Made by a program: the position numbers and the translations under genes. From NCBI GenBank assembly GCA_035048495.1, contig CM068546.1:12654435-12718434 (forward strand): 64,000 nt of DNA, in the 5' to 3' direction. A model generated the notes under the pieces. The model saw only the letters and a list, made by a program, of their open reading frames with translations, was not told where the DNA came from and did not search any database. How positions within the stretch are numbered: the first letter of the stretch is position 1; every line of letters starts with the position of its first letter. Source of the DNA: Euptelea pleiosperma (lineage: Eukaryota; Streptophyta; Magnoliopsida; Ranunculales; Eupteleaceae). Positions 23,992-36,007 of this stretch are shown one piece after another.

Positions 23992-25322
23992 TGTAAAGAA
24001 TAATTTCATATTTTAGTTTGGCAAAGATTCTGTGTGACATAAAATATTCTTGTAACCATTCCTACGAGCACTAGTGTAGCGTTGGAGATGTCGTGGTACC
24101 CATACTTTGCTGACTACGTGAAGACTAAAAGACAAAGACAACAAGAATTAGACGATTGACGACATGATTCATCTGAGTAACTACCCATTTGTTCATTAAA
24201 GATCGTGCGCGCTTACATAGGAAGGTAAGTGACTTAGTGACTATAGGAATAGGTTTTAAATGAATAAAATATAATGGTCAAACCTAGTCAGAGGACAGAC
24301 CTGAGTCTAGTCAAGAGTTTGACTATGGGGTATGTCCAATTGATTGGACTTTCCAAGCCAATCAATTGGACCCTACGGAATAGAACCTGTTTCATGTCCG
24401 ATCGATTGGACTTTCCTAATCATGAATTGATTGGACTCTACGGACAGAACTCAATTCTGAGTCCGATCGATTGGATCTTCCTGATTAATTGATTGGATAC
24501 TACGGAACAAAAACTTTTTAGAGTCCGATCAATTGGACCCTTGGTAGAATTGATTAGATTCACGAAGGAAAAACCCATCCGTACTAGCCCAATCGATTGG
24601 ATCAAAAGTACAATTGATTGGACTGTGCACGAATAGGTCTTTTCAGATTCAAAATTCAAGGTTCCACATTCTCCATCTCTCTTATGACTCAGGGCTACGA
24701 AACTCTATAAATATAACCATTCTCTGGACTTACATATGACACATTATACACAGAAGAGAGAGTTTTATTTATTAAGAGTTGTCCATTCGAAGAAGAAAAG
24801 TTTAAAGCTTCATTACTATTTATTGAGAGCTGTTCTCTTATCTTTGATCATAGCTTAGTGTTTGATCTCTACTCGCTTAGGTTTTTCACTTAGAATTTTA
24901 AACCTAGCAAGTCTGAGAGTACCAATGCGTCTTCATACTATTTGAGCAACTTGGGGTTCAGGGTGTACTGAATCATTCACATTCAGTAGAGACTAGAGTG
25001 CTAAGAATTAAGATCGGGGAGTACTGATCGAAGGTAGGTTTGGAGAGTACCAAACTGAACAAGCAGACAAGGCTTCTTGATTGGGAGGGTATGCGTGAAA
25101 TCGTAGCGTTGATTCAGAGGACGTGGACGCATCGGTATTGGGCCTTGGCTAAGGTTGGAATCTGCATATGCCATGGTGCTACGTAGGTAACTTCTATTTT
25201 GTTTAACTTTCCAGTTAGTGATACTTTCCATCTAGACGTAGTCCCGTAGTTTTCCTTGGCTACGGTTTCCACGTAAAACTCTTTGTCTTGTGGATGTTTG
25301 ATTGTTGTTCCGCTAATTGTAT
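23992..25322 (-). repeat. SIRE-like copia LTR, 3' part, inserted in T's 3' LTR
   Basis: The reverse complement aligns along its whole length with the plus-strand copy at about 49488-50870. Shared blocks include GGAAAGTATCACTAACTGG, CCGATGCGTCCACGTCC and the Ile/ATCGAT-rich segment. The left edge in minus sense ends TTTACA. It breaks at 25322 inside a block that continues at 47981, so a later element was inserted here. A possible TSD with T is tatga (23987-23991) against tatta (48157-48161). Confidence 0.8.
24325..24635 (-). repeat. Degenerate array of ATCGATTGG-containing units in the SIRE-like LTR
   Basis: About ten instances of TCCAATCGATTGG or its close variants lie at irregular spacing of about 25-60 bp. 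Each centre (CAATCGATTG) is nearly palindromic. The same array occurs in the other copy at 50170-50530. Confidence 0.85.
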
Positions 25323-26543
25323 TGTCGGGGAAAAATATCGGATCTATCCCACACAATCTTCAAGGTCAGATGATTCGTATCTCGATGATGATCCGATGAC
25401 TCCAATGCTTCAGGACAAAACTCCTCTTTCTACTGCAGATGATAAGATAATCTCCAGATGAATTGTGGTCGTACCTATTGACAACACTCCGACGCTCAAG
25501 TTAGTATAGGATGTGCTAACAGGGTTTAGGAAAAAATAGTAAAAATATTTTAGAGTGTAGGCTATCTGGATCTAGATAGCAAGATCCCCTCCTCAATTCT
25601 GTGTGGCATGTATTTATACCTCCAGAGCTGGCGTGACTCACCTGCTACGTGTCCACTTCTCGTTAGTTAGTTCTGATATAAGGAGATTCTATTATATAAC
25701 TACCTCTTCTTGTTAGACCCTAACTTCCCCTATTTAGTTATATCTGAAACGACTAAGGCGGCATTCCTCGTAACAGATATTAGAATAGGATAACGTGGAA
25801 TCTGCGTAATAGTCAAACTAACCGGCACGTGGCAATCATATAATAGATAAGTAATTAACCAAATTATAGTTTAGAATACTTATCTCACTTGTAGATTTCT
25901 GTATACTTGTCGGGATGGATAAAAGGTCATTCCCATTAAGTAGGCCGTTGACTTTGTCGGGATGAGTTGAACATCATTCCCGTTAAGTATGCTAACTAAA
26001 ACTGTTGGGATGAGTTGAATGTCGATCCCATCATATATGTCGTTGAGCTTATCGGGATGAGTTGAATATCAATCTCATCAAGAATGTCGGGACGAGTTGA
26101 ATGTAAATCCCGTCAAGAATGTTGGGATGAGTTGAATGTCAATCCCGTCAAGAATGTCGGGATGAGTTGAATGTCAATCCCGTCAAGAATGTCGTTCGAC
26201 CTTGTCGGGATGAGATAAATGTCACTCCTGTTAAGTAGGCCACTCATTAATGTGTCGGGAAAGATTGAATGCTTTTCCGACATATTAATGGCTGAAGCTT
26301 CAATGCGTTCCGTTACCGACCCTGCTCCTAGATGCTCTCTTCTGATCACTCTATCTGACATGTGGTGTTTCCATTAATGGAAGACGTGTGACAGGAGTGG
26401 ACTGGTTATGGTCTCTGACGATTTCTTCGGCGCATTTATTCATGCATGCTAGACGATACCACACGTCGATCTTTCATACCCCGCATGTGTGTTGCCAGTA
26501 ACACGTGTCATCATATTATTTGCCAGAAAATACAGTACCCACA
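25323..26543 (-). repeat. Element O 3' LTR
   Basis: Plus-strand edges are TGTCGGGGAAAAAT and GTACCCACA. It aligns with the right LTR (44180-44577 plus 47156-47975). It contains a tandem array of about 36-bp units (25915-26240) around GTCGGGATGAGTTGAATGTC. In element sense it begins TGTGGGTACTG. Confidence 0.92.
25915..26240. repeat. ~36-bp tandem repeat array in the O LTR
   Basis: Eight or nine units built on GTCGGGATGAGTTGAATGTC and AATCCCGTCAAGAAT, the central ones nearly identical. The matching array in the other LTR lies at 47338-47665. Confidence 0.92.
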
Positions 26544-26560
26544 TTGCCCCCCTTTTTGGG
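26544..26560 (-). other. Element O polypurine tract
   Basis: In element sense the sequence is CCCAAAAAGGGGGGCAA, directly before the 3' LTR start. It supports the minus orientation. Confidence 0.85.
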
Positions 26561-26877
26561 AAGATCGAAAAGCTGCTGTCGTATCTTCTGAAAAAGATCT
26601 TTGTCGTTGATGATCTACCGCGGGTTCCTGGCCATTGGATTTTCCATCAACCACTCGACCGTCGCCTTCTTCATTTAATGTTGCATCGATCAATGTCATA
26701 ACAATCAGACGTGTCCGTACTGGGGTGAAGCCCAACGTACGATCGTCGAATGGAATGATTGACGCGTACAGCATTCGAGGCGGTAGGCTGTTGAATCATC
26801 AAATGATGATTTTTGAATTTTGGCGCTAGGGGTTTGATATTGCCAGGCAGTCGATTTGATAAATCCAAGTCCACCTC

Positions 26878-26885
26878 TATAAATA
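26878..26885 (+). promoter_or_regulatory. TATA box of the antisense extra gene in element O
   Basis: TATAAATA in a GC-moderate context (CCACCTCTATAAATAGG). It lies about 225 bp upstream of the first ATG at 27104, on the strand opposite to gag-pol. No transcript evidence is available; it is a sequence match only. Confidence 0.6.
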
Positions 26886-27103
26886 GGTTTGGACTCCTCA
26901 TTTTACCATTTTTAGCTTCTTCGTTCATTGATTTGTGCAATTTCTGCTCTGGTTCGTTTTCTCTTCGAAGATACTCACTGTGTTCAACCGAAGTCTCTCG
27001 AGCACAGTTTCTTGGTGTTTCTCTCTCGGGATCCTTTGCGTTCTGGTATTTGTATCTTCATCTTCTTCTTCTTCTGTTTTTACCCCTTCTTGTTCTATGA
27101 ACC

Positions 27104-29840
27104 ATGAGAAATAGGGTAGTTTTAGAAGATAGTGCCGAGGTATCTAGGCATGAGCCTGAAGGGTCAAACCTCCTCTTGGAAGAGGAAGGAATTTCTGATT
27201 CGACGGATCGGGCCATTGACACTTATGTGGTCAGGCCTGATGAAGAACGTGAAGAAGTAAACCCTGCCGTCTCCACTAGTGGAACTAGACGAACTAGACT
27301 TTCCAGGCATGATAATCCAAATCCCTACTTATGGGAATGATCCTTATATTGTCTGTATGACAAAGGAATTCGAAATTCCCGCTTCGATCTTCATACAGAT
27401 CAGGGCTCGTCATGGAGAGAAGACCAATCCTGGTGAGATTAGTATTACCCGGCCTCAGTTAAAATTTGGGTTTGTCCCTTCCTCTCTCTCCTTTTGTATG
27501 GGAAGTACTTCGTTTCTACGATCGTGCTCCCGGTCAGATGAATTGCAATTTCTGGCATCTAATGACTAGAATTGACTATATCAATGCCTCCAGCAAACAT
27601 AAAATTGGTCTTCCCGAGATCGACTATTTGTATTTTCTGAAGAGATGTCCAGATTCCAGTCATCCTTTGATGTTCTGGACAGTAGCTGCTAGGGGTAAAA
27701 CCAGAAAGATTGTCGAGAACCTGCCCACTAGCCACAAGGGATGGCATTCTTACCCCCTCCTAGTGACGGGATCCTAGGAGTTTGATGAATGTGTGCAGGA
27801 AGTTCCTCTTAGACAAAGGGTTAGATCGAACTGTAACCTTAGAGGTAAGCTCTTTTGTACTTCATCGATTCTTGATTTGAAATCCATTCTAACCATGATA
27901 CTTGTTGTTTGTAGATTTTGTAAGACCCCCGTTGAGGTACTCGGTGGACATTGAGGATAAAGTTAACCATATTCTCAAGAAGATCCCCCATCGATCGTGA
28001 GAGTCTGGTCACTTGCCGGGCAAATTCCTCCACAGCCCCGACAACCAGCTCTTCCCGAGAACCTCCCTAGATCATCTGCTCCCGGGATCTCTATCAGGGA
28101 GGGTGATGACAATCCCGAGGGAGTAAGCCTTGACGTACCTCTCGTAAAAAGGAGGAAGCTTCACCCCGAGGTCTAGACGTCAAGTTCCCCCGAACATCAT
28201 TCTTCCCAATCTCCTTCTGACTATGTGCCAATTGTCGAATATTTCAGGCATCCAGACGGTCAATTGGAGCCAAGGAACGAATTTGCCCGCCAAATAGCTA
28301 GGGCCGAAGAGGTACTCGTTTGTTGTTCTTCTCTTTTTTCAAGGACTGTTTCTGATAACATTCTCATACTATTGCAGATGGCGAGCAAGAAGGATCAGTT
28401 GAGGAGCACTGATTTTCCTCGCCCTGTGGTGGCTCCTCCATGGCCAAAGAAGAGGAGACTAGTAAAAGGTCTGACGCCAGAGTTTGATGCCTCCAATTCT
28501 CATCCCAATGAGGCTTCTTCTCTTCCTCTGCCGTCACTCGCTCCTTCTGTTGCTGTTCCCCGATCATCTCCACAACCAGCAAGTCCAAACCCAACAGTCC
28601 AACGGGCAGATCCTTCTACCACCCCGATTTTGCCTCCAGGGTTCCCGTCTCCTTTATCGAATCAAGGAATTCAGGTCGCAACCCCGCCATCAATAGAAAT
28701 GGTCCCTATTCTTCTGGTAAACCTTCAACGACTTGGTGGCTCAAGCACATCTTCAGGTGGGAGACATGCATCCTGGACTTCCTTCCCAAGGGGGACTTCT
28801 TTTTATATGGTTGATAAGTGGATATCGAAAAAAGAGGCTTACCAGAGATGGTATCCCATTGTAGGGTTTTCAGAATTTGACGCAGATCGGGATGCTTGGA
28901 TAACGGGAAGCCAATCTCGGGGGCGAGTTCAATCGCAGATCCCGAGGTAGCAGTGAAGTATATCGAACAAATATGTCTGCCCAAGGATAGACTTCGATAT
29001 GTCGATCTAATCGACCCGACAACTATCCACGACGTGCTGAGCCATTCGATTCTTAAGGTAAAACTTTTTCTTACTGATGTTCGAGTTCCTCATTTGAATT
29101 CCAAGTCTAATACCTTCGTATTCTTGCAGACTATCCACTCATATGCTGGGCTTAAAGATTATGTGACAGATGTCACTAATCGGTATGAGGAGGGAAAGAA
29201 GAAGGTCATTGACCTTGAGGCTGCTTTAAGATCCCGGGAAGCTGATCTGAAGTCCCGTGAAGATCAATTCCAAACTGTTCTGCAATTTGCAGAGATAGCT
29301 AAGACCAAGGACCTTCTAGAGAAAGAGATAGCATCCAAAGCTTTGGCTGCTCAGAAGAATGCCGAAGATGATCTGGCTAAAGCAAACAACGAGAATGAAA
29401 AGCTACAGAGGGAAGTCGAGAAATCCCGCCAGGTCATCGAGCAACTTGAGAAGAACCTAGAGAAGACTACTGTCGAGAGGGATGAGATTGAGAAAGCCTC
29501 TCATGAACTTCAAAGAGAGAGCCATGCCCTGGGATATCGCGAAGGATATGCCGAATGCCTGATTGATCTTGGAGAAAATGAGCCGGATGCTACTGAGGAG
29601 AATGAACAACTTCTTGGTAACAACCCTGACGTAGTTCTTCCCGTTGATCCTTCTGCAACGATGGGCGAACAAAATCTCAGTATTGCCCCCGAGGTGGTTC
29701 CTCCTGTTGACTCAACATCTGTAGCAGATTCTCAAGTATCAACGGTCAACCCTCTTCTTCCGATGGAAACATCCCTTGTTGAAGGGTCTCAGGATGTTGT
29801 TGCACATGCTATTCAGCCGGTAGGCGAGCAGAGTGTTTGA
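27104..29840 (+). pseudogene. Antisense extra gene of the Tat element (Transposase_28-like N-part, coiled-coil C-part), frameshifted
   Basis: The gene lies between integrase and the 3' LTR, opposite to gag-pol. The first exon (27104-27844) starts MRNRVVLEDSAEV, with frameshifts near 27340 and 27470. It carries FVWEVLRFYDRAPGQMNCNFW and PLMFWTVAARGK, resembling the 'putative gypsy type transposon' domain. Candidate introns with GT..AG are 27845-27914, 28312-28377 and 29058-29129. The second exon ends its region with a basic VKRRKL-type stretch. A further frameshift lies near 28900. The last part (about 29160-29600) is a long heptad-rich coiled coil (EEGKKKVIDLEAAL, LEKNLEKTTVERDEIEKA) then GYREGYAECL and an acidic tail. 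A TAG sits where Trp is expected near 27775. Function in the family is unknown. Confidence 0.8.
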
Positions 29841-29999
29841 ATTTGTGATCAATGCCATAGGGCATGATTTGACCTTTTTCTTTTTTTGTCTTTCTGAACT
29901 TTACTTGTATTTCTGCCCAAGGGGCTTTAATCGTGCAGATGCCGTTTAAGGCTTTCTTTTTAATAGAAAAACTTCTTTTCTCTAAATGCATATGAACTC

Positions 30000-30880
30000 A
30001 AGATTCTCGATTTAGTCCAGTCACAAGGTTGTCGGGATTATCGTTAATCCCCGTCATGAGACTAGGAATTTTTAGATTTATCATGGCCTTCCAGTTTGTT
30101 AATTTAAGTTCAAATCATGGTGATTGGACCAGGATGTATATGAATTAAAAATTCCCAGCTTAGGTCTTTGGAATTGTTTGGATTATCGTTGATTCCTGTC
30201 GCGTGATTGGGAATACTTAGGTTTATCCCGACCTTCCAATTTGTATACATGAGTTTTTATCAAGGCAATAAGTCAAGGCGTATAAGAAAACTCAAGACTC
30301 CCGGCTAGGTCTCTTGAGTTGTCAAGAATCTCGTTAATTCTAATCGCATGACTTAGAATATTTAGATCATCCCGGCCTTCCAGTTTGTATACTTGAGTTC
30401 TTACCAAGGCAATAAGCCAAGATGTGAAAGAACTCAAGGCTCCCGGCTAGGCGTTTGAGTTGTCGGGAATCTTGTTAATTCTAGTCGCATGACTTAGAAT
30501 ATTTAGATCATCCCGGCCCTCCAATTTATATACTTGAGTTCTTATCAAGGCAATAAGCCAAGATATGTAAGAACTCAAGACTAGGTCTTTTGAGTTGTCA
30601 GGAATCTCATTAATTCTAGTCATATGACTTAGGATATTTAAATCATCCCGACCTTCTGGTTCGTATACTTGAGTTCTTATCAAGGTAATAAGCCAAGATG
30701 TGTAAGAACTCAATGTTCATGGTTAGGACTTTTGAGTTGTCAGGAATCTCGTTAATTCTAGTCGCATGACTTAGAATATTTAAATCATCCCGGCCTTCCG
30801 GTTTGTATACTTAAGTTCTTATCAAAGCAATAAGCCAAGATATGTAAGAACTCAAGGCTCTCGTCTATGTCTCTTATAAT
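30000..30880. repeat. ~142-bp tandem repeat between integrase and the extra gene of element O
   Basis: Five good units plus one diverged unit, each with GAGTTCTTATCAAGGCAATAA and CATGACTTAGAATATTTA. The phrase CAAGGCAATA (or variant) falls at 30261, 30404, 30546, 30681 and 30823, giving spacings of 143, 142, 135 and 142 bp. Short ORFs here are translations of the repeat. Confidence 0.93.
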
Positions 30881-30987
30881 AAGAAACGACGCATCTTTAT
30901 GAGAGAACTGGATTTGACTTTCTTGATAAAACATGCGCACATTAAATGCGTTACATGGCTTCTCGAATACATCTCCGTCTTTGGCCT

Positions 30988-31738
30988 TCAAATAGTATGC
31001 CCCGTTCTGTCCAATTCTATCAATAAGGTAAGGTCCCAGTTTGCACCCAGTTTGCCACTTCCAAGTTCTTTAGTGTTCTCGAACACCTTTCTTAATACCA
31101 AGTCTCCAACTTTGAAAGTTCTGTGTCTGACACGGGGATCGTAAGATCGTTTGATTGTTTGTTGATAATTCACCAATCTTACAACTGCCTGTTCCCAATG
31201 TTCTTCAATCAAATCATTGTCTCGATCCAGAATCTCATCGTTCTGTCCTGAATTGACAGCTTGAGTACGAGATGTCGGGACAACGACCTCTGTTGGAATA
31301 ACTGCTTCTGATCTATAGACTAGAGAAAATGGAGATTCTCCCGTGGTCCTTCTCGGGGTAGTTCGATAAACCCATAACACTCCCAGCAACTCTTCTGTCC
31401 ATTTTCCCTTAGCCTGATCTAGCCTTTTCTTCAAATTTTCGTGTATGACCTGATTTTCCCTCTCTACGAGTCCATTGCTTTGAGGATATCTCGGGGCGGA
31501 CAACCGCTTCTTTATATTCAAGGCATGGCATAAAGCCTTGATCTCAGTGGCGTCGAATTGAGTTCCATTGTCTGTGACGATCTCCTGTAGGATGCCAAAT
31601 CGACAAACGATATTCTCCCACAAGAATCTTTTAACATGCGAGGCTTACACCTGTACCAATGGGACTGCTTCGATCCACTTTGTGAAGTAATCCGTGGCTA
31701 CTAACAGGAACCTAACGTTTCCTGGTGCTGTCGGGAAT
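30988..31738 (-). pseudogene. Element O integrase, C-terminal portion
   Basis: The frame at 30988-31623 has the second catalytic Asp in VTDNGTQFD and the Glu in SNGLVERENQV. It ends with the GPY/F-like tail FKVGDLVLRKVFENT and GKLGANWD. Upstream to 31738 the core reads PGNVRFLLVATDYFTKWIEAV. The core is cut by the LARD-like element between 31739 and 39418, and continues at 39419. Confidence 0.9.
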
Positions 31739-34700
31739 TGTAATACCCTGAACTTTCGTTCTAGGGTATTATGGTAAATTCACCTAATAATGAAAACCTA
31801 AACCTTTTTCAGACTTCTATTATTATTTTTATGGTTTAATATCATAGTTAAGTAAGTGTATTTAATTTGATTTCATTCCGACAACTTTAAAAACTTTATA
31901 TTTTTTTTTAAACTCGCTCTTTAGGGCTAAATTCCTGTTAAAAATAATGAACCATAACTTGTAGATGACTTTTTCTTTCCCCAGCTAACATTCCAGAACT
32001 TTTATAAAAAATTTATTTTGTGGGCCCGAGACACCAAAAATATTTCTATTTTATCCTTACCAACTTGCCTGTGAAAAATTTGAAACCTTTTCTGATGCAT
32101 GAAAACTCTAGTCGAAGATTTTGGGAGATTTTAACAAAATAGTATTTTCATAATTTCTTAAACTTTTCTACTATTCTAATATTTTTTAAAATTAATATTT
32201 AATTATATTTTATTTATTTAATAGGAGTGTGGGACCTGCGAATCCCTTTTCGGGTCATTCCGATGTCATCTTGATACTTTTTCGAGGCTTTGAATCTTTT
32301 TATGATTTTTTTGTATTTAGACTATGTTAAGTGATTTATGTGTGTGACATGTGTCAATACCTTATTGTATGAACTTTTAAAATTATATAATATAATTTGA
32401 TTGAATTAATTAATAATTATTTGTGTTATGATTGTCGGGTAGGCCCGTATGGCCAATCTAGAGGCCTTTTGGGCTTAATAATATTCTTAAATGAAGCCTA
32501 GTTTATGTATATGGGTCTTGGGCCCATTTCTAACCCATTAATAGTATAAAATATAAGTTTTTGAGGGTTGAAAAAGTCATCCTTTTGATAGTTATGAATT
32601 TCACTAAAATATAAATCCTAATCCTTCCCTAAACCTATTTTGAAAATCCTAAAACTTTAGAAGTTTTTAAAAACCAAACTCAATTAAAGAATAGAGAAAG
32701 CTTCATAAAACTTTCATCTAGGCACCTATCGCACTTGAGCAAGAAGGGAGAATTGACGGTGACTCTGAATGGAAGAACATACTCCGAGGATAGGAGGATC
32801 TGACGACTTTCAAATTTGAAAATTTTTTTAATTTTCACAAAAGTTCAAAAAAATCTTAAGGTAAGTGTGTTTGATCCATCCTATACTTATTTTTTTTCAA
32901 GATTTTATTTTTCTTTCATTAGGTAATGGCTGATACTCATTATAAATTAATTTCAACAATATTTACTTTATTCTTATTGGGTCGATCTTTATATTGGGCC
33001 ACCATGATGGGTTTGGCCATGGTCTATTTTGTACCTATAACGGATGAGTATGTTCTTTATCATTTTTGTTATATTTTTATGATTTAAATATTTTAATAAT
33101 TATTTTTTCTAAATACCTCTATGAATCTATTTTCTAAAACCATTTAGTTTGTATTTTTTTGATTTATATTCATTTAATTATAATTTTTCTAAGTTGTTGG
33201 ACGTTACAAAAAAACCTAGAATTTTAGATTTTACAGGGTCTATTTCACTTGGGATTTTGATCTATAGTTTTAATCTAAATATTTTTATAATTATTTTTTC
33301 TAGATATCTCTATCAATCTAGTTTCTAGAACCTTTGAGTTTGTATTTTTTTGATTTGTATTGATTAAGTTATGAGTTTTCAAACGTGCTGGACGTTTCCG
33401 TAAAATCCAGAATTCCAGATTTTACATGGTCCAATTCACTTGGGATTTCGATCTATATTTTTAATCTAAATATTTTTTAATTATTTTTCATAGATACGTA
33501 TATCACTCTAGTTTCTAGAACCTTTGAGTGTATTTTTCTGATTTGTATTGATTAAGTTATGATTTTTTCAAATGTGCTGGACTTTTTTGTAAAACCCACA
33601 ATTCCAGATTTTACACGGTCCACTTCACTTGGGATTTTGATCTATATTTTTAACCTAAATATTTTTCTAATTATTTTTTATAGATACCTCTATGAATCTA
33701 GTTTTTAAATTAGTTGAGTCTGTATTTTTTTTTATATTTATTTATTTAGTTATAATTTTTACAATGTACTGGACTTTTCTACAAGACCCAAAATTCTAGA
33801 TTCTGTATGGTCCAGTTGATTAAGGATTTACACATATATTTTAAAATTAAATATTATTTTTATTTTTCCTATAACCTATGTGCATCTATTTTTTAGATCA
33901 ATTGATTTTATATTTTTAGGATATGTATTTATTTAGTTGTAATTTTTCTAAAGTACTGACATTTTCTGTAAAACCCAAAATTTTAGATTCTCTGCATTCT
34001 ATTTCTTTAAGAATTTCGACATCGATTTTAGAAACGAATATTTTTAAATTTATTTTTCATAGAAACCTTGGTGAATATATTCTTCAAATCAATTGAGTTT
34101 ATATTTTTTGAATTTATATTTATTTAATTAGGATTTTTACAAGAAAATATATTTTCTGCGAACTACATATTTCTTAGATTTTGGATGATTAATGGCTTTG
34201 GGAACCCTTAGTGGTTCGGTCATGACTTATTAACTATTAAGGGGTTTAGCCCTTATGTTTTTTACTAAACCTTAGATGGTTTGACCTATACTTGTATGCA
34301 TAGGGATCCCACCCATGTGTCTTGGATTTTTCATAGGGTTCGGCCAAGTGTCTTGGATCCCTCTTTAGGGTTCGACCTTGTGTCATAGATCCCTCATAGG
34401 GTTCGGCCATAGTGTGTTGGATTGCCTTGTGATTTCCACTTATATTGTTCATCCGTGTTGATTATGACATTCGGTGATTATTACATGTTATTCATGGTTA
34501 ACCCTAATTCGTTCCCATGTTATCACTTTTGATGATCACATGTTCATTTTATATTCTAATTTAAATGCTAAATACATGTATGCTTATGCCATGTAACCCT
34601 AGTACTATCTTGTTGTCATACCATGATCATCACGTCATTTCATATAAATGATGCATAAGAACGGGGTTGAAGTATATCATATACGTTTATATTGATTTTA

Positions 34701-35203
34701 TCAATTAATCAGGGTTCGGTACCTTAGAATGAAAGGCCCCAGACGTTATTATATTTTGCAAATGGGTCTATGAGACCGCTCCTAGTGTGGGAAGGAGATG
34801 GAAACCCTATGTGGTTATGGGTACTAGTTGCATTTGCATCTGTGCTAACTTGCATTCACCCTCATATTCATGTCATCCTTTTTATACGATTGAGATGCAT
34901 ACCTTGATTAAAAAACTTGTATAGTATGATATCATATCATGCACACTGTTGTATTACTGGGCCTCGGCTCATGGTGCTACACCAATACTATTTTTAGATT
35001 TTGAGGAGCTGGGTACGTGAGATGATTTTGTTTTCTACATTTAGACTCTTTTTTTTACTTGGTGGGTTTTTGAATGAACCTTTGTAGTCTAATTGTCCTA
35101 ATTGGACCACTAGGGGACATTAATGGATCACCTCTGGGTTCGGGTACAGGTTGATTCACAGATTTTTGGGTCGTATCTGGGTATCCGGATTCGGGGCATG
35201 ACA
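31739..35203 (+). repeat. LARD-like element 5' LTR
   Basis: Length is 3,465 bp. It carries six copies of a ~190-bp repeat (about 33085-34190) and AAGGTAAGTGTG near 32858. Compared with the 3' LTR it lacks about 220 bp near 35026. Confidence 0.92.
33085..34190 (+). repeat. ~190-bp tandem repeat in the LARD 5' LTR (6 units)
   Basis: The unit start AAATATTTTTATAATTATT recurs at about 33085, 33276, 33467, 33656, 33848 and 34036. Each unit carries a GTGCTGGAC and CCAGATTTTACA segment and diverges toward the right end. Confidence 0.92.
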
Positions 35204-35206
35204 GAG

Positions 35207-35218
35207 TGGTATCAGAGC
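35207..35218 (+). other. LARD-like element primer-binding site (initiator tRNA-Met)
   Basis: TGGTATCAGAGC begins 3 nt after the 5' LTR end. Confidence 0.92.
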
Positions 35219-35599
35219 ACAGGCTTCAGACACCTAGGGCTTTGTGTGTAATGGGTCTATGCATAATTGAGTTGTGTATGATAGAATGGTATTAGAGCAC
35301 AGTTAATAAATTACCATAGGGACCCATGCAATAGAAACTATTAGGGGATTTGATTAATATGCTCATTATTATCAAGGAGGCCGTGACCTCTTAGTATATA
35401 CATTAGAAACACTATAATCTAGAGCGCTCTGATTGTTTGTAATACTTATAAATAGTGATTGTGTACCATTATTATTATAATACTTGATTTTATGTTATGC
35501 TTGACTATGTTGCAAATCTAACACTGTCATACCTTATCAAGGAGATTGTGAACGAATGGTATGTTGATAGAATGATATCCTCAGATGATCTTAATTGGA

Positions 35600-35910
35600 C
35601 AGTTTGACTATTTTGAGTAATATGCCAGTTGACTAGCTTGACCAGTTTTACTGGAAGATAGATTGATTAGTTTTACCAACTGATTAGGTCGATTATATTG
35701 ATCAAGTTTACCAGTTTAACTAAGGTTGACTATACTAACTAGTTTGACCAGCATTGTTAAGTTAACTAGACGTAGATGACTAACTTGATTGGATTGGACT
35801 AGATTGGTGTTGATGACCAGTTTGGTTAGGTTTACTATATTTATTAAGTTTGCCAATTTGACTGTTTAAAGCTATAAAGTTTGTCAACCGATCTAACTAG
35901 GCTTGCGTAA
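35600..35910 (+). repeat. Degenerate TTGACTA/TTGACCAG array in the LARD interior
   Basis: A ~300-bp run of units of about 10-16 bp (ttgactag, ttgaccagtt, gattaggt). It is shared in order and near-full length with 19660-19940 of element T. It encodes no open frame. Confidence 0.8.
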
Positions 35911-36007
35911 ATTGATTAGTTAATTAATCAGATGTGACAGACTAGGTTGAGAATTTCTTTGATGGGGTTCAAATTTCGGGGATGAAATTTTCTTTAAGTG
36001 GGTAGAT

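Noticed and set aside
30447..30713. 88-codon minus-strand frame with an internal protein repeat
   Set aside because: It is the translation of two units of the 142-bp DNA tandem repeat; unit lengths vary and break the frame.
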